Source of the DNA: Burkholderiaceae bacterium
Lineage (GTDB): Bacteria > Pseudomonadota > Gammaproteobacteria > Burkholderiales > Burkholderiaceae_C
Assembly (NCBI GenBank): GCA_024235915.1
Contig: JACKLO010000010.1
Span: 248,001-312,000, forward strand
Direction: 5' to 3'
Length of the DNA stretch: 64,000 nt
The notes beneath the pieces are model-generated. The model saw only the letters and a program-made list of their open reading frames with translations, was not told the origin of the DNA and made no database searches. The number at the start of each line of letters is the position of its first letter. The first letter of the stretch is position 1. The translations under genes were made by a program, and so were the position numbers. Positions 45,116 through 55,645 of this stretch are shown piece by piece.

Positions 45116-46732
45116 TCAGCCGTCCAGTTGTTTCTGGAACACCAGCCCCGCGTGCTCGCGCAGCGCGTGGAAATGGATCTTCGGCCAGTTGTCCTGCATC
45201 GCCCGCAGCTCGCCGGCGTACTCCAGCAGCACGCAGGGTGCGTCCACCGCGTCCAGTGCCACGCGGTGGGCGTTGCCGTCGATGAAGCGCTGCAGTTCCT
45301 TGGCGTCATCACAGGTCACCCAGCGCGCCACGTTGTAGCGCGCCGGCGTGATGCGCGCCTTGCAGCCGTACTCGTGCTCCAGCCGGTGCGCCACCACCTC
45401 GAACTGCAGCTGGCCCACGGCACCCAGCAGCAGCACGCTGCCGGCCACCGGGCGGAAGACCTGGATCGCGCCCTCCTCGCCGAGCTGGGTCAGGCCCGAG
45501 CGCAGCTGCTTGGTCTTCAGCGGGTCGGCCACTTCCACGCTGCGGAACATCTCCGGTGCGAAGAAGGGCAGGCCGGTGAACTGCAGCGGCTCGCCCTCGG
45601 TCAGCGTGTCGCCCAGCTGCAGCACGCCGTGGTTGGGGAGGCCGATGATGTCGCCGGCAAAGGCTTCCTCCAGCAATTCACGGCGCTGGCTGAGGAAGGT
45701 GACCACGGTGTTCGGCCGCATCTCCTTGCCGCTGCGCGTGACCTTCAGCCGCATGCCGCGCGTGAAGTGGCCGCTGGCCACGCGCACGAAGGCGATGCGG
45801 TCGCGGTGCGCCGGGTCCATGTTGGCCTGGATCTTGAACACCACGCCGCTGAACTTGGGCTCGATGGCCTCCACGGTGCGCTGCATCGCCGGCTTGGGGC
45901 CGGGCGGTGGCGCCAGGTCCACCAGGGCGTCCAGCACCTCCTTGACGCCGAAGTTGTTGATCGCCGAGCCGAAGAACATCGGCGTCTGGCGGCCGGCCAG
46001 GAAGGCAGCCTCGTCGAACGCGGGTGCGGCCTCCTGCACCAGCTCGATCTCGCCGGCGGCCTGCTCGTAGGCGGCGCCGAAGCGCTGCGCCAGCAGCGGA
46101 TTGGCCAGGCCGTCGATGAGCTCGTCGTCATCGTGCCGCTTGTCCTCGCCAGGCGAGAACACGCGCATCTGCTGCTTGCGCAGGTCGAGCACGCCGCCGA
46201 AGAACTTGGCCATGCCCACCGGCCAGGTGAAAGGCACCACGCCCATGCCCAGCTCGCGCTCGATCTCGTCCATCAGCGCCAGCGGCTCCTGCACCTCGCG
46301 GTCCATCTTGTTGACGAAGGTGAGGATGGGCGTGTTGCGCGCGCGGCAGACCTGCAGCAGACGCCGCGTCTGCGGCTCCACGCCGTTGGCGGCGTCAATC
46401 ACCATCAACGCCGCATCCACCGCGGTCAGCACGCGGTAGGTGTCCTCGCTGAAGTCCTGGTGGCCCGGCGTGTCCAGCAGGTTGATCACGCAGTCGCGGT
46501 ACTCCATCTGCATGACCGAGCTGGCCACCGAGATGCCGCGCTGCTTCTCGATCTCCATCCAGTCGCTGGTGGCATGGCGCGTGGCCTTGCGCGCTTTCAC
46601 GCTGCCGGCGATCTGGATCGCGCCGGAGAACAGCAGCAGCTTCTCCGTCAGCGTGGTCTTGCCCGCGTCGGGGTGGGAAATGATGGCGAAGGTGCGCCGG
46701 CGGTGCACCTGGTGGGCGAGGTCGTTGGACAC
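45116..46732 (-). CDS. prfC: Peptide chain release factor 3
   Basis: 538 residues from GTG 46732; the frame remains open far upstream but no family similarity precedes VSNDLAHQVHRRRTFAIISHPDAGKTTLTEK. G1 box SHPDAGKTT at residues 19-27, switch GISVASSVMQMEYRDCVINLLDTPGHQDFSEDTYR, NKMD at the G4 box, and RF3-type C-terminal domains (RRELLEEAFAGDIIGLPNHG, GAVGQLQFEVVAHRLEHEYG). GTPase that recycles RF1/RF2 from the ribosome. Length is normal. Confidence 0.96.
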   Translation of the reverse strand: MSNDLAHQVHRRRTFAIISHPDAGKTTLTEKLLLFSGAIQIAGSVKARKATRHATSDWMEIEKQRGISVASSVMQMEYRDCVINLLDTPGHQDFSEDTYRVLTAVDAALMVIDAANGVEPQTRRLLQVCRARNTPILTFVNKMDREVQEPLALMDEIERELGMGVVPFTWPVGMAKFFGGVLDLRKQQMRVFSPGEDKRHDDDELIDGLANPLLAQRFGAAYEQAAGEIELVQEAAPAFDEAAFLAGRQTPMFFGSAINNFGVKEVLDALVDLAPPPGPKPAMQRTVEAIEPKFSGVVFKIQANMDPAHRDRIAFVRVASGHFTRGMRLKVTRSGKEMRPNTVVTFLSQRRELLEEAFAGDIIGLPNHGVLQLGDTLTEGEPLQFTGLPFFAPEMFRSVEVADPLKTKQLRSGLTQLGEEGAIQVFRPVAGSVLLLGAVGQLQFEVVAHRLEHEYGCKARITPARYNVARWVTCDDAKELQRFIDGNAHRVALDAVDAPCVLLEYAGELRAMQDNWPKIHFHALREHAGLVFQKQLDG

Positions 46733-46882
46733 GGGCGGGGCGCGGCGGCGCGCAGTCAGCAGAGGGTGCCGGGCGAAGCCCGGGCACGGGATTATCGGCG
46801 AGGGCGGGTGTGCAGCGCGCGAGGGTGATGGTTGCCTGCCTTGGCGCTGCCTTGCAGTCGCTGACGCGTCAGGCTGGGCCCC

Positions 46883-46888
46883 TACACT
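46883..46888 (+). promoter_or_regulatory. Putative promoter placing the hybrid kinase ATG at +1
   Basis: TACACT followed by 6 bases and ATG 46895. A -35-like CTGACG at 46861-46866 lies 16 bases upstream of it. Confidence 0.5.
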
Positions 46889-46894
46889 GCACCG

Positions 46895-49246
<2,352 letters not shown>

Positions 49247-49282
49247 TGGCCGGCGGCCCCTGGGGGCGGGCAGGGCGCGGGA

Positions 49283-51727
49283 TCAGGGCACCGTGTCCAG
49301 CGGCATCGGTGCCGTGGGCGGCGGGATCTCGAACACGGGGCGGGCGTGGCCGTCCATGCTGGCCAGGTAGTCGGCCACCGCATCGGCCTCCAGGGGCCGG
49401 CTGGCCAGCCAGCCCTGCACACGGTCGCAGCCGTAGCGCGACAGGATCGCCGCGTGCGCCGGCTCCTCCACGCCCTCGGCCACGGTCTGCATGCGCAGGG
49501 TGCGCGCTAGGCCGATGATCATGCGCACGATCTCGCGCGCGTCACCACGGGCGCCCAGCTCACGCACGAAACTGCGGTCGATCTTCAGCGTCTGCAGCGG
49601 AAAGCGCCGCAGGTACGACAGCGCCGAGTAGCCGGTGCCAAAGTCGTCCAGCGCCAGCCGGGCGCCGGCGTTCCGCAATTCGTGCAAGGTCTGCACGGTG
49701 GCGTCGCGCTCCTGCAGCAGCAGCGATTCCGTGATCTCGAGTTCCAGCCGGGCCATCGGCAGGCCGGCCGCGGTGGCGGCGTCGGTGACGTGGCGCGCGA
49801 ACCCCGGCACCGTGGCCTGCACGGGCGAGACGTTGACCGAGACGGTCAGCGCCGCCGGCCAGCGGGCGGCCTCGCGGCAGGCCCGCGCCAGCACCCAGGT
49901 GCCGAGTTCAGGCATCAGCCCGGCATCCTCGGCCACCGGCACGAACTCGGCCGGCGGGACCTCGCCCAGCAGCGGGTGCTGCCAGCGCAGCAGGGCCTCG
50001 AAGCCGGCCACCTGCCAGTCGTCCAGCCCCAACTGGGGCTGGTAGACCAGACGCAACGAGCCGTCCGTCAGTGCCTGGCGCAGGCCGTGTTCGATCGTCA
50101 CCCGGCGGCGCGTGGACTGCGCCATCGCACCGTCGAAGAACCGCACCTCGTCACGCCCTGCAGCTTTGGCGGCATAGAGCGCAACGTCGGCGTGGTTGAT
50201 CAAGGTGTCGACGTCCGCGCCATCGCGCGGCGCCACCGCCACGCCGATGCTGGCGCGCGCCGTCACCGTCTGCCCGCCAAGCTCGCAAGGCTGGCGCAAT
50301 GAGACCAGCACGCGCTGGGCGAGCGCCGCGATCTCCGCCGGGGCGTGGGCGCGGGTCAGCACCGCGAATTCGTCTCCGCCCAGGCGGGCCACCGTGTCGT
50401 CTCGCCGCACCGCGGTGGTCAGGCGCTCGCCGACGCTGCGCAGCAGCGCGTCGCCGGCGCCGTGGCCCAGGCTGTCGTTGACGGCCTTGAAGTGATCCAG
50501 GTCCAGGCACATCACCGCCAGCGGCGTTTCCTGCGCCAGCAACTGCCCGAGCAGGCTGCGGAATTGATGCCGGTTCGCGAGCCCGGTGAGCGCATCGTTG
50601 TGCGCCAGCCAGCGCAGGCGGTGGCTGGCGCGGCGGGCTTCGGTGATGTCGCTGGCCACGCCGCGCCAACCGGCGGGGCGGCCAGCGTCGTCGAACAGCG
50701 GCTTGGCGCTCAGCGACCACCAGCGCACCTGGCCATCACGCTGCAGGGGCAGAAGCTGGTCCCGGAACGGCGTGGCTTCGCGCAGGCGCTCACGCAAGGC
50801 CTGCACATGACCGCGCGATTCGTCGTCGCCGGGCAGCAGGTCGGTCAGCCAGTCGGTGAGCAGCCTCGTGCCCAGGGTTTCGGGGCGTTGGCCCAGCTGC
50901 TCGGCCAGCCGCTGCGACACATGGCGCAGGCGCCCGTCGGCCCCCAGTTCCCACAGCACGTCGCTGGTGTTCTCCTCGAAGTCGCGCAGCAGCAGGCCGA
51001 TGACCTCGTTCTGCCGCTCGGCCTCGGCCTCGGCCAGCAGGCGGCCGGTGAACAGGCGGGCGGTGCTCCACACGATGCCCAGCACGATCAGCCCGTAGAT
51101 CAGCAGCAGGCCGCCGATCATGGGCGCCAGCGCCAGCGGCGCGAGCATCAGCGCCACGGCGGCGCCCGTGGTCAGCACCACGACATAGGCGGTGCCGGCC
51201 ACCGGCACCGTGGCCAGGGCGAAGCCGCCGGCGCAGATCATGCCGGTGGTCACGGTGGCCACCAGCAGCTGCACGCCGTGCGAACCCGAAGGAAAGAGCA
51301 GCGGGGGCATCACGGCCCACAAGGCTGCGAGCACCGCGGCATTCAGTGTCGCGTGGTGCAGGGCCTTCACCGACGCGGCCTCGCGTGGCACCCGCTGCCG
51401 CTGCCGCCACCAGCCGGTCAGGCCCCGGACACCCACGCCGGCGACGGCCAGCGCCCACCACCACAGCGGGCCGGGCACCGCGCCGTCGACGCCCACGGCC
51501 CACAGCACCAGCACCACATTGAGCAGGTTGGCGGCCATCGCCAGCGGCGTGATCCGGCCCACGGCCTGCAGCTGGCGCGCGCGGATCCGCGCCGCCGTGG
51601 CAGGCTCCACCGCCACGCCCGCGGCAATGGCCGAGAGGGCGCGGGGCCAATGGATGGGCAGGGCGCGGCGGAACGATCGGGGCACGGTGGCGCGGTGGCC
51701 AGCCTCAAGGCCAGCGGCTTGCGTCAC
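49283..51727 (-). CDS. Membrane PAS-GGDEF-EAL cyclic-di-GMP protein
   Basis: 814 residues. Residues about 60-230 hold around six hydrophobic segments (MASE-like sensor), then a PAS domain (about 245-370), a GGDEF domain with intact GGDEF at residues 450-454, and an EAL domain with EAL at 577-579, LTVSVNVSPVQ, ELEITES, LDDFGTGYSALSYLRRFPLQTLKIDRSFV and AEGVE. Both active-site motifs look intact, so it may make and degrade c-di-GMP. Its 3' end meets the hybrid kinase at 46895-49246, suggesting a possible regulatory pair. Confidence 0.94.
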   Translation of the reverse strand: MTQAAGLEAGHRATVPRSFRRALPIHWPRALSAIAAGVAVEPATAARIRARQLQAVGRITPLAMAANLLNVVLVLWAVGVDGAVPGPLWWWALAVAGVGVRGLTGWWRQRQRVPREAASVKALHHATLNAAVLAALWAVMPPLLFPSGSHGVQLLVATVTTGMICAGGFALATVPVAGTAYVVVLTTGAAVALMLAPLALAPMIGGLLLIYGLIVLGIVWSTARLFTGRLLAEAEAERQNEVIGLLLRDFEENTSDVLWELGADGRLRHVSQRLAEQLGQRPETLGTRLLTDWLTDLLPGDDESRGHVQALRERLREATPFRDQLLPLQRDGQVRWWSLSAKPLFDDAGRPAGWRGVASDITEARRASHRLRWLAHNDALTGLANRHQFRSLLGQLLAQETPLAVMCLDLDHFKAVNDSLGHGAGDALLRSVGERLTTAVRRDDTVARLGGDEFAVLTRAHAPAEIAALAQRVLVSLRQPCELGGQTVTARASIGVAVAPRDGADVDTLINHADVALYAAKAAGRDEVRFFDGAMAQSTRRRVTIEHGLRQALTDGSLRLVYQPQLGLDDWQVAGFEALLRWQHPLLGEVPPAEFVPVAEDAGLMPELGTWVLARACREAARWPAALTVSVNVSPVQATVPGFARHVTDAATAAGLPMARLELEITESLLLQERDATVQTLHELRNAGARLALDDFGTGYSALSYLRRFPLQTLKIDRSFVRELGARGDAREIVRMIIGLARTLRMQTVAEGVEEPAHAAILSRYGCDRVQGWLASRPLEADAVADYLASMDGHARPVFEIPPPTAPMPLDTVP

Positions 51728-51850
51728 GTTATCGGCAACGCCGGCGACGGATCAAGGCTGAGTGGCGAATTTCTTCGCGGTTCGCGCCCCCTTTGGCCCG
51801 TCAGGACGGCGATCCGGCGCCCTCCTGGCCCGAAGCGGTGGGCAGCGCCG

Positions 51851-52774
51851 TCAGGCAGTGAGCCGCGTCACGCCCGGCAGCGGGCAGGCGTAGATGGCGT
51901 TGCGCAGCGCGGCGATGGCCTCGTAGCGCGTGAAGCTGCGCCGCCAGGCCAGCACCACGCGCCGTGTGGGCACGGGGTCTGCAAAGGGCACGAAGGCCAG
52001 GTGCGATTGCTCTTCGGCCGGCACCGACAGGCGCGGCATGACGGTGATGCCCATGCCGGAGCTGACCATGTACTTGATGGTCTCCAGCGACGAACCCTCG
52101 AAGCTCTTGCGGATGCCCTCGGCGTCGCTGGAAAAGCGCGCGTACTCGGGGCAGACCTCGAGCACGTGGTCGCGGAAGCAGTGGCCGGTGCCCAGCAGCA
52201 GCATGGTCTCGCGCTTGAGCTCCTCGGCCGGGATGGCGCTGCGCTGGGAAAGCGGGTGGCTGCGCGGCACGGCCACCAGGAAGGGCTCGTCATAGAGCGG
52301 TGCGACCGCCAGACCGGTGTCGGGGAAGGGCTCGGCCATGATGGCCGCGTCCAGCTCGCCGGTGCGCAACATGTCCAGCAGCTTGGCGGTGAAGTTCTCC
52401 TGCAGCACCAGTGGCATCTGCGGCGTCTGCTCGATCGCCTGCTTGACGAGGTCCGGCAGCAGGTAGGGGCCGATCGTGTAGATCACGCCCAGGCGCAGCG
52501 GGCCGGACAGCGGGTCCTTGCCGCGCTTGGCAATCTCCTTGATGCCCTGCGCCTGCTCGATGACCTGCTGCGCCTGGCGCACGATCTCCTCGCCGATGGG
52601 CGTGACCGAGACCTCGCTGCCACCGCGCTCGAAGATCTTGCAGTCCAGCTCTTCCTCGAGCTTCTTGATGGCCACCGACAGCGTCGGCTGGGAGACGAAG
52701 CAGGCCTCCGCGGCACGGCCGAAATGGCGCTCGCGTGCAACCGCCACGATGTAGCGCAGTTCGGTCAGGGTCAT
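51851..52774 (-). CDS. oxyR: Hydrogen-peroxide-sensing LysR-type regulator OxyR
   Basis: 307 residues. LysR HTH at the N-terminus (MTLTELRYIVAVARERHFGRAAEACFVSQPTLSVAIKKLEEEL). The redox pair C199 and C208 in LLGTGHCFRDHVLEVCPEYARF falls at the same numbers as in E. coli OxyR. Oxidation forms a disulfide and activates peroxide defence genes. CACAAT lies exactly 6 bases upstream of ATG. A divergent BvgS-like kinase begins 45 bases away and separates oxyR from recG, which in many relatives are adjacent. Confidence 0.96.
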   Translation of the reverse strand: MTLTELRYIVAVARERHFGRAAEACFVSQPTLSVAIKKLEEELDCKIFERGGSEVSVTPIGEEIVRQAQQVIEQAQGIKEIAKRGKDPLSGPLRLGVIYTIGPYLLPDLVKQAIEQTPQMPLVLQENFTAKLLDMLRTGELDAAIMAEPFPDTGLAVAPLYDEPFLVAVPRSHPLSQRSAIPAEELKRETMLLLGTGHCFRDHVLEVCPEYARFSSDAEGIRKSFEGSSLETIKYMVSSGMGITVMPRLSVPAEEQSHLAFVPFADPVPTRRVVLAWRRSFTRYEAIAALRNAIYACPLPGVTRLTA

Positions 52775-52780
52775 GCCGGG

Positions 52781-52786
52781 ATTGTG
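52781..52786 (-). promoter_or_regulatory. Putative -10 hexamer placing the oxyR ATG at +1
   Basis: CACAAT on the minus strand followed by CCCGGC and ATG. The same hexamer and spacing are seen at the ECF sigma gene. No clear -35 box. Confidence 0.45.
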
Positions 52787-52819
52787 GCCAAAATCAACCC
52801 GGATCTGGGAGGCGAGGCG

Positions 52820-55600
52820 ATGAGCCCTGGGCGAAGGGGTCTGCAGTGGTTCCTGCGGCGGTGGTGCAGCGTCGGCACGCGCGCGCTGCGGGCGCTGCCG
52901 TGGGGGCTTGCCTTCCTGGCGATGGCCCCGGTCGGCGTGGCCTGGTCCGCCGAAGCATCGGCGCCGCCCGTCTGGCGTTACGGCATGCTGGCCGACTACC
53001 CGCCCTACCAGGTCTGGCCGGCCGAGGGCTGGCCCGGCGGTGCCGATCTGGACCTGTTGGCGGCCGCGGCCGCGCGCGCCGGTGGACGCATCGAACCGCT
53101 TCGCTACACCGACTTCGCCGCGTTGCAGCGCGATCTCGTCGCCGGCAGCATCGATGTGGCCAGCGCCATGGCGCGCACGCCCGAGCGCGAGGGCCCATTG
53201 GCCTTCGGTCCGCCGTATGCCAGCGTGGCGCAGGTGCTGGTCACGCGCAGCGCCGACGGCGACGTGCCGCTGAGCGCCGATCTGGCCGGCCGCCGGGTGG
53301 CCGTGGTGGAGGGTTATGCCAGTGCCAGCGCCGTGGCGCGCCTGTTCCCGCTGGCGCCGCGTGTGCCGGTGCGCAACGTGACCGAAGGGCTGCGTGCGTT
53401 GGGCGAAGGCCGTGCCGACCTGTTCTTCGAGTCGGCCCGTGTGGTGGCCGAGACGCTGGACCGTCTGCAGTTGCCGGACCTGCGGGTGGCCCGCACGGTG
53501 GTGCTCGGCAGTGGTGACCTGCACCTGGCCAGCGGCGCCGCGACGGCGGCCCGGCTGGCGCCGCTGGCCGCGGCGCTGGACGCGATGGGCGGCGCCGAGC
53601 GCCAGGCAGTCGTGGCGCGGTGGTCGGCGGTCGACCTGGCGCTGCCGTTGCAGCCGCTGGTGCCCACCGAGGCGCAGCGCCGCCTGCTCGACGCCCTGCC
53701 GGCGCTGCGCGTGGCCGTGGTCGACGGCCAGGCCCCCTTTTCCATGACCGATGCGCAGGGCCAGCCAGTGGGCCTGGGCGTGGACGTCACCGCGGCGGCC
53801 CTGACGCGGCTGGGCTTGCTGCCGCCGCGGTGGCAGCTGCTGGGCGCCCAGGCGGCGCTGGCGGCCCTGCGCAGTGGCGAGATCGACCTTGCTGTGGGCC
53901 TGCCGGAACTGGCCACGCGCGGCTGGGGCATCGGCCACGCGGGGCCGTTCATCGAGCATCCACTGATGCTGGTGGCGCCGCGGCGCCAGGGTCTGTGGTC
54001 GCTGGAACAGATGGCCGGCCGCCGTCTGGCCACACCCGCGCTGCAGGTGCCGCAGACGCTGCTGCTGGCGCGCTATCCCCAGGTGCAGACGGTGGACTGC
54101 GCCGACATCGTGGCCTGCCTTCGCCTGGTGCAGAACGGTCAGGCGCAGGCCATGGTGGGTGATGTGGTCAGCCTGGCACTGGTGCTCGGCGGCGGCGGCT
54201 TCGACGACCTGCAGTTCGTCGGCACGGCCGGTGACCTGCGCCAGTCGCGCGGCGTGGCGGTCTCGCCGGCACGGCGGCCGCTGGTGCCGTTGCTGCAGCA
54301 GGCACTCGACGCCGTCGTGGCCGAGGACCTGCCGGCCATCAAGCAGCGCTGGCTGGAGCGGCCACCGCCCCAGCGCGTGCTGCGCGGTCTGCTGCGCCGC
54401 TACCTGCCCTGGGCGGCCGGTGCCCTGGCGCTGCTGGGGCTGCTGTGGTGGTGGCACCACCGGGCCTTGAAGGCGGAAATGGCGCGCACCGTGGCGGCGC
54501 GGCAGGCGGCGGAGCGTGCCGCGGCGTCGGCGCAGCGCTTCATCGTCTTTCTGGCCCACGAGGTGCGCAACTCGCTGCACTCGGTGATTGCCGCCGTGGG
54601 CCTGCTGCGCACCCAGCCTGGCGTCGACCAGGCCGTGGCCGAGCCGCTGGGCCGTTCGGCCCGCGCCACGTTGGCCTTGCTCAATGGCCTGCTGGACCGC
54701 GAGCGCCTGGCGGCTGGCGCCCTGACACTGAATCCGGCCCCGGTGCGCCTGCCGGCGCTGGTGACGGGCCTGGTGGATGAACTGGCGCCGATGCTGCGTG
54801 CCGCCGATCTGACCCTGACGGTGGCCCCGGTGCCGGACCGCCTGCTGCGCATGGATGCGCTGCGTGTGCAGCAGGTGCTTCGCAACCTGCTGACAAACGC
54901 CATCAAGTACGGCGGGCCTGGCCCGGTGGTCGTGGCCTTGGCGGTCGAGCCCGTCGATGGCCAGGCCTCCGGCCGCTGCCGTCTGCGTGCCACGGTGCGT
55001 GACCACGGACCGGGCCTCGACGCCGAGCAGCGCGCGCAGGCTTTCGTGCCCTTTGCGGCCGCCGCTGCAGGCCGCGCCGACAGCGCCGGCCTGGGCCTGC
55101 CGCTGAGCAGGGACCTGGCCCGTGCGCTGGGCGGCGACCTGACGCTGGATGCAGCCCCGGGCGGTGGCCTGTGCGCCGCGTTCGACTGGCAGGCCGAGTG
55201 CCTGGAGACGCCACCGGGCGCACCGATCAGGGCCACCTCGCACGGCCGCCGCGTGCTTGTGGTGGAGGACGCGGAGGTCTACGCGCTGCTGCTGCAGCGT
55301 GCTTTCGAGGACGCCGGCTGGCAGGTCGACACCACCCCCACGGTGGCCGAGGCGCGCGCCCGCCTGGCGGCGCAGCCCTACGCGCTGCTGCTGGTTGACC
55401 TGCACCTGCCCGATGGCGACGCCACGGCCGTGCTGGACGCCGCCCGGCGCCCGGGGCTGTGCCGCATCCTCATGAGCGCCGAGCTCGATGCCGGCGCGCC
55501 GACACCGGCGGGTGTCGACCACGCCGTGGCCAAGGACGCTGACGTGGCCGGCTTCGTGGCGCGTGTGCTGCTGCTGGAAGAGGAGACCGCAGCGGCCTGA
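52820..55600 (+). CDS. BvgS/EvgS-like hybrid sensor kinase with two periplasmic binding domains
   Basis: 926 residues from ATG 52820, with GGGAGG 7 bases upstream. Signal sequence (ALPWGLAFLAMAPVGVAWSAEA). Two periplasmic solute-binding (SBP_bac_3, Venus-flytrap) domains lie at about residues 48-270 and 290-520; a single transmembrane helix is at about 535-555. A short coiled linker follows, then HisKA with H580 in the uncommon box AHEVRNSLHSVIAA. HATPase (NAIKYG, DHGPGLDAEQ, GLGLPLSRD) and a receiver with D860 (LLVDLHLPDGD) and K in AKDA complete it. Unlike BvgS it lacks a PAS and an HPt domain. No response regulator gene is adjacent. Ligand unknown. Confidence 0.92.
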   Translation: MSPGRRGLQWFLRRWCSVGTRALRALPWGLAFLAMAPVGVAWSAEASAPPVWRYGMLADYPPYQVWPAEGWPGGADLDLLAAAAARAGGRIEPLRYTDFAALQRDLVAGSIDVASAMARTPEREGPLAFGPPYASVAQVLVTRSADGDVPLSADLAGRRVAVVEGYASASAVARLFPLAPRVPVRNVTEGLRALGEGRADLFFESARVVAETLDRLQLPDLRVARTVVLGSGDLHLASGAATAARLAPLAAALDAMGGAERQAVVARWSAVDLALPLQPLVPTEAQRRLLDALPALRVAVVDGQAPFSMTDAQGQPVGLGVDVTAAALTRLGLLPPRWQLLGAQAALAALRSGEIDLAVGLPELATRGWGIGHAGPFIEHPLMLVAPRRQGLWSLEQMAGRRLATPALQVPQTLLLARYPQVQTVDCADIVACLRLVQNGQAQAMVGDVVSLALVLGGGGFDDLQFVGTAGDLRQSRGVAVSPARRPLVPLLQQALDAVVAEDLPAIKQRWLERPPPQRVLRGLLRRYLPWAAGALALLGLLWWWHHRALKAEMARTVAARQAAERAAASAQRFIVFLAHEVRNSLHSVIAAVGLLRTQPGVDQAVAEPLGRSARATLALLNGLLDRERLAAGALTLNPAPVRLPALVTGLVDELAPMLRAADLTLTVAPVPDRLLRMDALRVQQVLRNLLTNAIKYGGPGPVVVALAVEPVDGQASGRCRLRATVRDHGPGLDAEQRAQAFVPFAAAAAGRADSAGLGLPLSRDLARALGGDLTLDAAPGGGLCAAFDWQAECLETPPGAPIRATSHGRRVLVVEDAEVYALLLQRAFEDAGWQVDTTPTVAEARARLAAQPYALLLVDLHLPDGDATAVLDAARRPGLCRILMSAELDAGAPTPAGVDHAVAKDADVAGFVARVLLLEEETAAA

Positions 55601-55645
55601 CGCTGCGGGCACGCTTCAGGCGTTCAGACCGCGTTCAGGCGTTGT

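Noticed and set aside
50345..52819. Very long plus-strand open frame upstream of and in frame with the BvgS-like kinase (about 1,750 codons in total)
   Set aside because: It runs antisense through the GGDEF-EAL and oxyR genes, which have clear family motifs. The signal peptide and Shine-Dalgarno place the real start at 52820. Long antisense frames are expected in 70% GC DNA.
52775..55612. Minus-strand open frame extending oxyR upstream
   Set aside because: Antisense to the BvgS-like kinase; the OxyR HTH begins normally at ATG 52774 and the residue numbering of C199/C208 then matches E. coli.
55613..55645. Several GTTCAG words just after the BvgS-like kinase gene
   Set aside because: Irregular spacing and only 5-7 bases long; not enough to call a functional repeat.
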